From NCBI GenBank assembly GCA_040285825.1, contig JAUPSS010000005.1, forward strand, positions 1,116,001 through 1,180,000: a stretch of DNA of 64,000 bases, given 5' to 3'. The stretch comes from Eukaryota sp. TZLM1-RC. Its lineage: Eukaryota > Metamonada: BaSk clade. Shown here piece by piece: positions 21,289-31,742 of the stretch (position 1 is the first letter of the stretch; each line of letters opens with the position of its first letter). The position numbers and the translations under genes were made by a program. Below the pieces are notes generated by a model. The model saw only the letters and a list, made by a program, of their open reading frames with translations. It was not told the DNA's origin and searched no databases.

Positions 21289-21805
21289 ATGTGTTGGCAT
21301 CGTTTCTGTGATGTGTCTATACTTAATCCCAAAAGAGAATCTGATCTGGTTTCAAACTATTCCGAATTCATGAAAGGTTGTTTAATTAGCCATAATGATG
21401 CGTTCCGGAGTCCACCCTTTGCGGCGCTATTCTTCCGATGGCTTTTTCCCTCCAAAGATGGAAAGATAAATATTCCTAAAAAAACCAGCAGGATATGAGG
21501 CTATTGATAATCTACTCTACACCATTAAAGAAAGAAATGTTCGTAATTTAGAAGTCAAAATTGAACCATTTGTTGATACTTTTTCCAGTCCTTGTGATCA
21601 ATTCATACCAGACAGTGTTATCGACTCTAACAAAATTCATCCTCTTGTGTATAGCACCATATCAGATCTTAGGGATAAAAACAAGTCTAGGAGACGCAAG
21701 GAGATGTTTGCTGACCAAATTAAGAACTTTCTTGATACTCGGAGATTTGACCAATTAATTATAATTCTAATGCTTTTGACATTATACAAGAGTGTTTTAG
21801 GTTGA
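21289..21805 (+). pseudogene. Hypothetical protein with one frameshift at an A-run
   Basis: ATG 21289 opens a frame (NPKRESDLVSNYSEFMKGC, then PPFAALFFRWLFPSKDGK) that meets a stop at 21496. Shifting one base at the seven-A run near 21478-21484 continues it as PAGYEAIDNLLYTIKERNV, with a charged, structured-looking sequence, to TGA 21803-21805. The long open second half argues that this was one coding sequence and that the A-run is an indel or assembly error. No family recognised. Confidence 0.5.
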
Positions 21806-22253
21806 TGAAACCTCACCTTGCGGACTCATCTCAATGTTAATTTAATTTCAATGGTTTTTGTTCATGAAAATATTGCTTGTCATCAATAGATGAGTACAGT
21901 CGGTTTCTTTGTGTATGTTAATTGTTTATATTGAATAAAGTTCCTCCAAATATTCCCTTTTATTATTTTGAAAATTGTGGTGTTAAGTTGGTGATGAAAA
22001 ACAGTGATTTGACAAATAGAATTAGAATCTAATCTGAAAAGAGTATTTTTAATTTTTATATATTTTTATTTATTCCAACAAAAACAAACTATACGACAAG
22101 GTTAAAATTCTTTGTCTTCATAACACAAATCAGCCAAGAAGAATTGACTGTAAGTTTTTCTTTCATAAAAGCGTCCAAGATCTTTAATCAAAACATTTTA
22201 TGTTTTAAAATCCTGATCCACTTACATTGACTCTACACTTCTCTGCTTTTGCA
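21806..22253. other. Intergenic, no feature seen
   Basis: AT-rich spacer upstream of the RCC1-LRR gene; it should hold that gene's promoter, but no clear motif was found. Confidence 0.4.
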
Positions 22254-24461
22254 ATGCCTTATACTCAAGGTATTCATAGCGTTATTCGTGATAAGTCTTT
22301 CTCTACATGCCCCCATACTGGTGACAATTGTATCAATTCATTAAATTTCCCTTTCGATCATTTCCACGATACCATGGATCTAGCGGTTACATCTCATTCA
22401 ATTAATACTCAATGTACCTCTCTTCAAAGTGATCCTTCGATTTCTCAGGCTTTTGCCTTGGGATTCACCGACACCTCTTCACTGCATATACAGGCTTCCC
22501 CTTATACCCAGTCTTGCTCTTTTCCATTTGATCGGGAGATTGGTGTTAAAGCCATTTCTCTTGGCTTTTGTTACACCCTTCTTCTCACTTATTCTGGTGA
22601 AGTTTATGGTTGGGGCTCTAATCAGGATGGTCAACTTCTTTATAATGGACCTGACATTATCCAATCTCCAATCAAATTACCCCTATGCAACATTGTTTCT
22701 ATCTCAGCTGGTTTTGGGTACTCCCTTGCCCTCTCATCTGAAGGTAAGTTGTTTGGTTGGGGTAGGAATGATCAAAAGCAAATTTCCAAGTTAAGTAGAG
22801 ACTCGCTGCCAATTACACTTATAGACATTTCTTTTAATATAAAAACAGTTATTGCTGATCATGAATATTCATTTGCTTTAACACAGGAGGGTCAGGTTGT
22901 TAGATGGGGAAATGGTAATTCATTTGAATTAATGGAGGAATTAAATAATATTGTTTTTATTTCTATGGCCAATGATTTTTTTTCAGCAATTAATGGTAAT
23001 GGTGATTTCTTTTGTTATCACAGAAGGTGTGGAATTTTTATCGAGTTTGTTCCCATTGAGCTACCAGCAATGAAGGATGTTTCAGTTAGAAAACCAGATG
23101 AGGGCTCTTTTTCGTTTAACAAAGATTTAGTTGTTGTGATTGATATGGATAATAATGTTTGGAAGTTCAATAATGAGTATTTTGTCCCCTTTAATAACAA
23201 ACCCAGCAAAATTGAAGGTTTAAGTAGTATTGTTTTTATTAGTGGTAATAATAGTATTTACGCTGCCATGAATAGTAATGGTAAAGTTTTCATGTGGGGA
23301 TATTTGCATAGAGTAAGTAATGTTTATGAAATAAGTGAAGTACCAATATGTATTGAAGCTTTTACCGACATAGAAGGTATTTCAATGGGTTATAACTTCC
23401 TTTTTGCCTACAACAAAAACTCTGTTTGGGCTTGGGGAAGGAACTATGAAGGTCAATTAGGTACAGGTGATTTGATTGATCGACCTCAACCTGTCAAAGT
23501 ATCATTTGGTTCTGAAATTCTTGGCACATTTCAATATCCAAAACAACCTTTGGATAGAATGTTTAGTGGTCTTGTTAAGCTCGTTTATTGGGAATATCTG
23601 AATTTTTTGCAAAAGCACTTTGGTAATCATCCATATGTTAAAGCAAGATTTTACACCAAATGTGGTATCGGTAAGAGGGTAGCTCAATTTGCTAAAGAAG
23701 TGTTTAATGCTCATCCAATTCACAACAACATGTTTTTAAAAGATCCTCAAGAATTCAATTTAAATGAAAATATAATTGATTTGCAATTGCGATTATCCAC
23801 TAATTATTATGGATCCAAAGTAATTAATACTAGAATTAAAAAACTTGATGTTTGCTATGATGAAGTTGTTTATGATGTAAAACTATTGTCATTATTTCCA
23901 AATGTTGAGGTTGTCAAGCTTAGTGGACATTTGCCCAATGATTGCATGATTTCTGTTAACCTTGCACCTTTATCAAATCTTAAATGTTTAGAAGTTGATT
24001 ATGACCTTCATATAACACAATTACCCACTTCACTAGTGAAGTTAGTGCTTAGAGATTATAGTACTCACGTTAATGATCTCAGCTATCTCACATCATTAAA
24101 AGAGTTGGTGGTCTTATCTCGTGATATTTCTGAAGATATTGTAAAGAGAAAAACATCTTTACCTCAATCCATTGTTAGATTGGAGGTAGATTTGAGTGAT
24201 GTCAATATTGAATTACAATTACCAAACTTGAGGGAATTGGTAATCTATGGCGAAACTGGTGCCAATGTCACTGAACAAAATTTTCCTTCTTTGAAATTCA
24301 TTAAGTTGATTACCACTCATAAAGAAAATTTGTTTGCTTTTCCGCTATCTCCAGCACCATTTCTTAATCAACGTTCAATTCAATCAGTTAACCTAATCAA
24401 AAATGACTGTTTGGTTGAATTATCTAGTTTTCCATGGTGGATCCAGTATTCAGCTGAATAG
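22254..24461 (+). CDS. RCC1-repeat protein with C-terminal leucine-rich region
   Basis: 735 residues from ATG 22254; the open frame extends 27 bases upstream without another ATG. The N-terminal half (about residues 90-430) contains RCC1 propeller blades: GEVYGWGSNQDGQL, GKLFGWGRNDQKQ, GKVFMWGY and VWAWGRNYEGQLGTGD mark strands of successive repeats. Middle blades (about 215-340) are degenerate. After a linker, residues about 510-720 form irregular leucine-rich repeats (LSLFPNVEVVKLSGHL, LAPLSNLKCLEVD, LTSLKELVVLS). No signal peptide or membrane segment is seen, so a cytosolic or nuclear scaffold is likely. RCC1 domains act as exchange factors or protein-binding platforms; the divergent blades favour binding. 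Confidence 0.85.
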   Translation: MPYTQGIHSVIRDKSFSTCPHTGDNCINSLNFPFDHFHDTMDLAVTSHSINTQCTSLQSDPSISQAFALGFTDTSSLHIQASPYTQSCSFPFDREIGVKAISLGFCYTLLLTYSGEVYGWGSNQDGQLLYNGPDIIQSPIKLPLCNIVSISAGFGYSLALSSEGKLFGWGRNDQKQISKLSRDSLPITLIDISFNIKTVIADHEYSFALTQEGQVVRWGNGNSFELMEELNNIVFISMANDFFSAINGNGDFFCYHRRCGIFIEFVPIELPAMKDVSVRKPDEGSFSFNKDLVVVIDMDNNVWKFNNEYFVPFNNKPSKIEGLSSIVFISGNNSIYAAMNSNGKVFMWGYLHRVSNVYEISEVPICIEAFTDIEGISMGYNFLFAYNKNSVWAWGRNYEGQLGTGDLIDRPQPVKVSFGSEILGTFQYPKQPLDRMFSGLVKLVYWEYLNFLQKHFGNHPYVKARFYTKCGIGKRVAQFAKEVFNAHPIHNNMFLKDPQEFNLNENIIDLQLRLSTNYYGSKVINTRIKKLDVCYDEVVYDVKLLSLFPNVEVVKLSGHLPNDCMISVNLAPLSNLKCLEVDYDLHITQLPTSLVKLVLRDYSTHVNDLSYLTSLKELVVLSRDISEDIVKRKTSLPQSIVRLEVDLSDVNIELQLPNLRELVIYGETGANVTEQNFPSLKFIKLITTHKENLFAFPLSPAPFLNQRSIQSVNLIKNDCLVELSSFPWWIQYSAE

Positions 24462-25370
24462 TAATTGATTAATTTTATCTTGTCTATGTCAATACCAAAA
24501 AACAATAAAATATATTGCTAGTTTTTATCAATTCTTGTGTATTGTTCATTTATTCATTTTATTTTTTTCCAATAATTTATTGCTTTTTTTAAAATTCTTT
24601 TGTCTACAATTTTACGTTATTAAAACTCATACTATATCGTCAGAATTTTAGTTTTTTATCAATTTGTTTAAAATCAAAATATGAAACAAATATCGTTAGC
24701 GATCTCAATTATGAAAGGAGAGGTTGAAACAGTTGAATTTCGAAAACGGATGCTGGTAATTTTGGAATTCTTAATGTAGAATAATCAAGATTTCTGTATA
24801 TCATTTAATGATGATTTGTGTAGATTAATAACAAGTAGTTTTGTTTGAGAAATCTGCCAATCAATCAGGAAAAATATCCTGAACTTTGTGCTCATGAAGC
24901 AACAACAAACGACAAGTGTCAGTGCAATTTATCATCTAAATAACCACAATTATTGAATACAATGATTTATCGAAGCTCATTGATAAATAAACTACAAACC
25001 CAGCTATTATAATTACTTGTGATTCATTTGTGATTCACTCACCATGGATGTAAGTTATTTTTTGTATATCATTATCCTAAGGTAAGTTCAAAAGACAAAA
25101 TTAGGTGGGGTTAATCTCATCCATACCATATGTACAGTTGGAACTAATAGGTGTCAGATAGACCCAATTTGTGAATTGCATAAAGAGGAGATAGCTCTTC
25201 TGGTTCAGTATCTACATCATTTTTTGTTGGTGTTGAACTACTAGCGTTTGTGTTTTATGACATTGCAAAAGGAAGTCAATAAAGAGGTCCAATTCGAATC
25301 ATTTATCCTTCATTCAACTACCACCTTCTTATCCCTTCAATACACACACATACCTTCATCTTAACACCAA
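24462..25370. other. Intergenic, no supported gene
   Basis: An ATG followed at once by a donor-like GTAAGTT occurs at 25044-25056, but no downstream coding frame supports a gene. The last 100 bases are pyrimidine-rich and lead into the gamma-tubulin start. Confidence 0.4.
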
Positions 25371-26791
25371 ATGCCTCGGGAAATCATCACATTACAAGTT
25401 GGTCAATGTGGTAACCAAAGTATGCTGTTTTTACATATGTGCTCATTCCAGTCGGTTCTGAGTTCTGGAAACATCTAGCTGCTGAACACGGCATTACACC
25501 AGAAGGTCTACTCTCTCCACAAGCTGCAGAATACCCTAACGCAGGAGATAGGAAAGATGTCTTCTTCTACCAAGCAGACGACGACCACTACATTCCACGT
25601 GCTCTCCTCCTCGACCTTGAACCTAGAGTAATTCACAACATCCAAAACTCAGATTGGGGGTCTTTTTACAATCCAGAAAACATCTTTTGTTCGTCCCAAG
25701 GTGGAGGAGCAGGTAATAACTGGGCAGAGGGTTACGAACAAGCAGAAGCTCTTTCAGAAGAAGTATTAGATATCATTGACCGTGAAGCCGAAAACTCTGA
25801 TTCTCTCGAAGGATTCAAACTCTTCCACTCCATAGCTGGTGGTACGGGGTCTGGTATGGGGTCTTACATACTAGAACGACTCTCAGACAGATACCCCAAG
25901 AAACTTGTATCTACGTATTCCGTGTTTCCCAATTTAGAGAACTCTGTTGGGGGTTCTGATGTAGTTGTGCAACCTTACAACTCTCTACTGACTACAAAAA
26001 GGTTACTTTTGAATTCAGACTTTAGTGTTATTTTGGACAATACTGCTTTAAATAGAATTGCTGTTGAACGGTTGAAAATTCATAACCCTGGTATAGCGGA
26101 AACCAACTCAATTGTGGCGACTGTGATTGCTGCTGCCACGTCGACATTACGTTTACCAGGTTTCCTCAATAATGACCTACTTTCCTTAGTTTCTAACCTA
26201 GTCCCGACCCCCAGGTGTCACTTCATAATGGCTGGTTACACACCTTTGGGAGCTAATTTGAACATATCTAATGTTAGGAAAACCACTGTAACTGATGTCA
26301 TGAGAAGATTACTACAACCAAAGAACTTTTTGATCTCTCAACAAATGCGAACTGGTTGTTTCAGTTCGATTGTCAATGTTCTTCAAGGTGAATTTGATCC
26401 TACTGAAATCCAGAAAAGTCTTCAACGTATTAGAGAACGCAAACTAGCAAACTTTATTCCTTGGGGTCCCGCTAATTTTCAGGTGATTCTTGGAAAGAAA
26501 AGTCCCTTTGTCGAGCGCAGTAACAGAGTTTCTGGGCTTATGCTTGCAAACCATACTTCGACGAGAGGAATTTTTGAGAAAATAATTAAGCAGTTTGACA
26601 CTTTATATTCTAAAAAAGCTTATCTTCAACACTTTAAAAGATCCGGCTTTGACTCAGAGTTGGAGTTTACTGATGCTAGGAACGAAGTAGCTGATCTTAT
26701 TGGTGAATATAAAGCTTCTGAGAGTCCAGATTATGTTAATTTTAGTGCTGTGGAGGAAGAACTTTTGCCTACAGGGACAAAGGGAATTTAA
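25371..26791 (+). CDS. Gamma-tubulin
   Basis: Two exons (25371-25419 and 25452-26791) give 462 residues, the usual size for gamma-tubulin. The start [16 protein letters not shown] is the conserved N-terminus, and the intron splits the Ile codon of the following IGSEFW. Further signatures are [35 protein letters not shown] and the GTP-binding loop GGTGSGMGS. These distinguish gamma- from alpha- and beta-tubulin. The protein nucleates microtubules at basal bodies or spindle poles as part of the gamma-tubulin complex. TAA at 26789 is followed by an AATAAA-like signal 13 bases later. The only ORF starting at a conventional ATG lies upstream of the intron, so an intron-blind annotation would lose the first 16 residues. 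Confidence 0.97.
25420..25451 (+). other. 32-nt intron in gamma-tubulin
   Basis: It begins GTATGCTG and ends TGCTCATTCCAG. The exact boundaries are fixed by the invariant GQCGNQIG protein motif across the junction. The length is not a multiple of three. Confidence 0.95.
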
Positions 26792-28264
26792 ATGTGTAAT
26801 AAAGTTGTTTTAAATTATTGATTAATAGTTCAGCACACGTGTGCACACGTGTCACAAGTAATGTCACATTCATGACACTACTTTAATAATAAAGTATTAG
26901 ATAAGTAAATGAAATTAGAGGAAATCTGAAGTTGATTTTATCAATTTGGGTTGCTTTTAATTATTGAAAACGATATAATAGCACAATTCATAAATGAAAT
27001 GCAATAAATAGATAATCTTGCCTTGTTGGGTAAAACAAAGGCAACAAAGACTGTGATAATATCAATAATTAATATTTACAAAAAAAATCAAAGGTTCTCT
27101 CGGTTAAGTACAACAGATCTTTATTTCTATTTCTTTTTTTATTTTCAGTACTTTTGTTTAGACATTGAAAGCGTCAATGTTCATTGGTCAATCTTTGCTG
27201 TCTAGAAAACATGCACACATCACAAGTCGAAAACAGTTGAGACAATGTTCAGCAAGACTAACCTTTGTGATGCTGCTGAACGTGATTTATTGTGTTTTGG
27301 GAGTAAACAGACAAATAATGAATTAGCCTTGGTTCCTGAAAATGAAACTGAGCAGCAAAGAAATAGTCGGGTGATGAATCTAGAAAAGAAATTCAAATGG
27401 CTGAGAATGACTCAGATGTGCTGGACTTAAAAGTAATATTCATAAAAACAGAAACGATGGGCGACAAAGTATACTGAGGTAGATTATAACGGGAACCAAA
27501 TGATAGAGTCTTCCGAAATGACAATTGAAAATGCAAACACTGAATTATCCACGTTTGCTGCCAATTCAGCAACTTTTATAGATTTTTCCAACTTTGTGGA
27601 TGCCAATCTTTGGCAAGTTTTTTTGACTATTGACTTTCACAGTTTTGACTTGTGGAATTTTTCATAAAATGCAAGCTTTTATTAACAAGCAAAAGACTGA
27701 AAGTTGGCTAATAAAAACCTTGTTCAGCTTTTTGACAACCCAAAAGACATTTTAATACTAATACTAAATAAAAAAATAAGCTAATGGTAATAATATTGCT
27801 AATAAGAAGCTTTGTTCAGCAGTTTGGCAATCCAAAACACACTTTGTTACTAAGCAAAAAATACTAATGGATAGTTACAGTAATTGCGGTTCTGAAAACT
27901 TGAAACATCAAATTACCTATTCGAGGCATTCGATTGATTCATTTTCTGGAAAAATGGATTTGAAGTATTGATAATTAATGAAGCTTCCACTGCAGCAAAA
28001 TGTCTTGGTTTTTTTGATGATGACGATTAGGATTAAATGACATTACGTCTGAATCAATTAACAACAATGTGAAGAGATTAATTTCTCTTTTCTCATACAC
28101 ATGAGAAATGCTATGATACTAGTATTTATTACTACTAGAATCATTTTCATGTCGATATAATCAACTTTATATAAGCAATTTTAAAAGCACATTTGTGTGA
28201 ATAGAATATTTACTGTCGAAACAAATTGACCAATTAATAGCATTCCCACTTTAAATTTTTATTT
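26792..28264. other. Intergenic with weak frames and an imperfect direct repeat
   Basis: A frame from ATG 27245 to 27430 (61 residues, acidic and Gln/Asn-rich) has no known motif. Two imperfect direct copies of a GCTAATAA...TTTGTTCAGC...TT(T/G)GACAA(C/T)CCAAAA unit lie at about 27707-27760 and 27798-27855. A CACACGTGTGCACACGTGTCAC tract of E-box-like palindromes lies at about 26835-26856. Confidence 0.45.
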
Positions 28265-28290
28265 TTTCCATTCTCAATGGAGAATGGAAA
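28265..28290. repeat. Perfect hairpin, 11-bp arms
   Basis: TTTCCATTCTC and GAGAATGGAAA flank the loop AATG. A second hairpin with the same outer TTTCCA/TGGAAA pairing lies 100 bases downstream. Confidence 0.8.
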
Positions 28291-28391
28291 TTGCAAGAAT
28301 AGGTTCCATTAATCACTATGCAGCTGAATACATGTCCCGCAACATAAATTGAATAGAAGGTGGCAAATATGGATGCACCCTTTGTACATGA

Positions 28392-28417
28392 TTTCCAATG
28401 CTACATCGCATTGGAAA
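28392..28417. repeat. Perfect hairpin, 10-bp arms
   Basis: TTTCCAATGC and GCATTGGAAA flank the loop TACATC. It lies 33 bases upstream of the retrotransposon-derived coding region. Confidence 0.8.
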
Positions 28418-28449
28418 CGAAATCAGTAACAGTATCAGACTGACTCACA

Positions 28450-29546
28450 TTGTTAGTTTTACAGTTGTGGGGAGAAGTTTTAGAGCTTGATGAATTTGAT
28501 TGTGGCAGCTCTTATCTTATTTCTTTGCAACAGGAAATTGAAACTCTTTCACCCACTATTTGGGCTAAATGTTTCCCCTCTGATATTGTGGAACTTCCTT
28601 CAAGAAGCTTGCTCTCCTTACCACTGACTTTTGCAAAATTGCAGAAAAAAATCTTGAAAGTTTTAGAAAACTTGGATTATACTGTACGTCTTAGCTTGGC
28701 TAAAGAAAAAATCCCGTTTTTGCAAACTTTTTGATTGATCTTGAAGACAGTTGCTCAAGTTGCCTAATCTCCCAAATTCCCAACATTTATGGCCTTCTAC
28801 TTAATGATCACCAATGGATCACTGCCATGAGAATGAGATGTTTTCTATGGCCTTGTTCATTACCAGATGATTTAATTTGTCGCTGCAAGAGTGTTGTTGC
28901 GTTTTCCCATATTTTTTCCCATATTTTTAACTTTAAGTATTTTATAACTTATCGCTCAATTGTTCGTGACTCAGTTCGTGATCAATTATATGCCATGTGC
29001 AAAAGTTCCAATATTGAGGCATTTATTGAGCCACTAGTACGTAAGCTGTCTCCAGATCAAACTAATGATTCTTTTGGTAAAAGAAGGGCAGATTTAGTAG
29101 CTCCAGGGATCGATGGTGTTCTCAATGTTGTAGATGTTGTCTCAGTTGATGTTTGCAAAAGTTCTGCTGCTGGTTTAGTGTATTCCGCTGATTCGCCGTT
29201 ATCTAACGCCGAAAAAAAGAAGATAAAAAAATATGAAGAACCTTTGGCACAGTTAGGTAGAGTGGAACATGTGAAATATCTGTTTGTGCCGTTTGCAATT
29301 TCTCTTTTTGGCAATATTGGACCTTCAGGGTTGCACTATTTTGAATATTTTAAAAAAGTGTTACTGAATAGGTCTAGTAAAACAACGAATTCCACTTTCT
29401 GGTTAAATAGAATTGTTTTTTGCATTTTCAAGTCTATTCCAACAATGATTTCAAAGGCACTTTTAGCTATTGGTGTAGAATATGAACGTAATGCTGTCAG
29501 TATGTTTAGTAATAGTGACGCTTGTTTGGAGGATATTGAATTCTAG
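28450..29546 (+). pseudogene. Non-LTR retrotransposon C-terminus with endonuclease-like domain (copy 1)
   Basis: Two frames joined by a one-base shift in a T-run near 28730 encode the end of a non-LTR retrotransposon polyprotein. The block RMRCFLWP...LPDDLICRC leads into a His-rich stretch (AFSHIFSHIF) and YRSIVRDSVRDQL, resembling the Cys/His region and RH(D)xIR motif that precede restriction-like endonuclease domains. RRADLVAP...VVDVVSVDV then fits the PD-(D/E)XK-like core. A helix with NAEKKKIKKYEEPL and FVPFAISLFGNIGPSGLHYF follows, as in related elements. Reverse transcriptase is absent, which is typical of 5'-truncated copies. Family-level assignment is from motif memory and not a search. 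Confidence 0.7.
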
Positions 29547-29666
29547 ATGGGTTTTTTTATCTCAATAAATATTCCAGTTTTAAAAAACAGAATTTGATTT
29601 AAATAAGTTTGCAACTTTCCCGATCTTGGTGCTTCCCAACGTACCAATAACATATATTTTACTTTG

Positions 29667-31742
29667 ATGAATCCCCTTCCTTTTGACGTGTTTTCATGTA
29701 CATTACATAGTGGTATTATCACCAATCCTGTCAAACTTAAATGTGGCCATTCTTTCTGCAAACAATGTATACAAAAGTGGATAAATGATACCCCTACTTG
29801 TCCTACATGCGGAAACACCATCGTTTCCTCTACTCAACCCCTTCCAATCAACCATGCACTCAATAGGACCTTGTCCCTGTTACTACGTCCAAACATCATT
29901 GAAGAGAGTGATCTGCATAATGTAGCTTATGATCACAGTACTGATCTCTTTACAACTTATTCTGCTACACTTAACCCTAACCCTAACTCGCAAATCGTTT
30001 CCTATTTTCAACCCAAATACGAAATTGAAAACTACCAAAAAGTTTGTGATTCATTAGGACAAGTTTACAAAATCTACAAAGGGTTACACATTAAATCATC
30101 CTGTGACACGTCACGTCGCGTCATATCTCATTCAAAAGTTGTCAAGCTTTATGGAATTTCCCTTGATCAACCAGGAATAATCCAAGAAGCCTTGACTCTT
30201 ACACTTAAGGATTTTATTCAATTAAAAAGAACATTAACTTTAACTGAAACTTTCCATGTTTCTTTAAGCGTCTCAGATGCTGTTTCTTCATTTCATAAAC
30301 TTGGTTTTGGTTACTCAACTTTATGTGGTGCCACGTCATGCCACGACATCACTAGTGATAATGTATTTGTTTTAGTGAATTCTGGTAAAGTGTATGGAGC
30401 AAAGTTGGGTTTTGGTGATCTTTTTTACCAAAATTTGGCAGCTGGTATTTTAAGTTTTCAGAGTGAAAATTTGGCAGAGTCGATCAAATTTGATGTATTT
30501 TCACTTGGTAACTTTTTCGAATTTTTGTTTTCCCCATTTCTTAATTCAGAAAATTTAAAAGGATACAGTATTGAATTTCTTTATAAATTACAATCATTAA
30601 TAAAATCCATGGTAGATGAAAATAACCAAGCTCAACCTTCAATAGATCAAGTGATTAATCAGTTAGAATCATTGTCAAATTTTCAAGGTGTCAGTGATTG
30701 TGAGGATCAAGATTTAGCCACAAATTTGGGATGTGAAAATTTTGATTTATTGTCTTTTAATCATGACTTAATAAGTATAATTTTACAATTAAATGATGAA
30801 TTATGTGATAAAAGATGCGAAATAGAGGATTTTTCCAATGAGAAGAGAACTCTCAATGCCAAAATTAAAGAATTAGAACATTTCAATAATGAAATTTCTG
30901 CAAATAAGAACCTACTTTCAGAAGAGAATCAACAACTAGGTGAATTGAATGCTGAATTGAGTGCAAGATTGGACGAGTTACAAAAACAATTGGAAACAGC
31001 TGAAAAGGAAAAGAGAGACCATTATTTTATTAATAAAATTGAAAATTTGAAGTGGACTCAAGAACAGCTCAAGAAAAGCGTTTCTGAAAAACAACAAAAA
31101 ATTCAAATTTTGGAACAAGAAATTAGCCAATTGAGTCTTAAAAATGAACAGCTCAATCAATCAAAAAATAGTGAAATTTCATGTTTTTCACAACAAGTTC
31201 AGCAATTAACTCAAATAAATACAACTTTGGAAAGTCAAAACCAATATCTTGAATCCACTCTTGACAAATTGACCAAATATTCACAAAATTTAAAATCAAA
31301 AAATGAATATTTGACAGCGTTGGCTAATCGTGCTCTTGAAATGTTGGGTTCAAATGCTTCTATGCAACCGCGTGAATTACTTCAATATTTTACAGGATTC
31401 TTAAATTTTCCCAAGCAAGAAGACTCCACTAGTGACCCCAACCCCAACCCTGACTCTAACAGTTCTGAACCAAGGCCAAGTCCTTCAAATCCAAGAGACG
31501 GCGGTTGTAAATATTGCCAAAACGGAGGTTCAATGATGTGGTGGACTCATTGTATCGAACAGTGTAAGCAGCCAGGTTGCCACAGGTCAAAGGTACCTGA
31601 CAAGCTGAAATTTTCAGAGGAAAGGGGATTGATCCAGAGGAATGTTGATGCTAACCCTACCAAGCCAAATACCACACCCAAACGAACCAGGAAAAGCAAC
31701 AACGGAAAGAATGAGAAGGCAGCAAAACGAAAGCGAAAGTAA
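29667..31742 (+). CDS. RING / degenerate kinase-like / coiled-coil protein with C-terminal Cys-Trp module
   Basis: 691 residues from ATG 29667, 120 bases after the retrotransposon remnant. Residues about 10-50 form a RING-like finger (FSCTLHSG...KCGHSFCKQCIQKW...CPTCG) with His in place of the second Cys. A telomere-like tract gives the linker LNPNPN. Residues about 130-340 resemble a protein kinase with decayed motifs: CHDITSDNVFV for HRDxKPxN and AKLGFGD for DFG; the glycine loop is not evident. Residues about 370-575 are a long coiled coil. A second Asn-Pro linker (DPNPNPDSN) precedes a Cys-rich module (about 605-650) with CKYC, WWTH and CKQPGCH. The basic tail looks like a nuclear localisation signal. 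A ubiquitin-ligase scaffold is a reasonable inference. A truncated relative lies at 33.3 kb. Confidence 0.8.
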   Translation: MNPLPFDVFSCTLHSGIITNPVKLKCGHSFCKQCIQKWINDTPTCPTCGNTIVSSTQPLPINHALNRTLSLLLRPNIIEESDLHNVAYDHSTDLFTTYSATLNPNPNSQIVSYFQPKYEIENYQKVCDSLGQVYKIYKGLHIKSSCDTSRRVISHSKVVKLYGISLDQPGIIQEALTLTLKDFIQLKRTLTLTETFHVSLSVSDAVSSFHKLGFGYSTLCGATSCHDITSDNVFVLVNSGKVYGAKLGFGDLFYQNLAAGILSFQSENLAESIKFDVFSLGNFFEFLFSPFLNSENLKGYSIEFLYKLQSLIKSMVDENNQAQPSIDQVINQLESLSNFQGVSDCEDQDLATNLGCENFDLLSFNHDLISIILQLNDELCDKRCEIEDFSNEKRTLNAKIKELEHFNNEISANKNLLSEENQQLGELNAELSARLDELQKQLETAEKEKRDHYFINKIENLKWTQEQLKKSVSEKQQKIQILEQEISQLSLKNEQLNQSKNSEISCFSQQVQQLTQINTTLESQNQYLESTLDKLTKYSQNLKSKNEYLTALANRALEMLGSNASMQPRELLQYFTGFLNFPKQEDSTSDPNPNPDSNSSEPRPSPSNPRDGGCKYCQNGGSMMWWTHCIEQCKQPGCHRSKVPDKLKFSEERGLIQRNVDANPTKPNTTPKRTRKSNNGKNEKAAKRKRK

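Noticed and set aside
24995-25060. Small gene starting ATGGAT followed by a donor-like GTAAGT at 25050
   Set aside because: No coding frame continues after any nearby AG.
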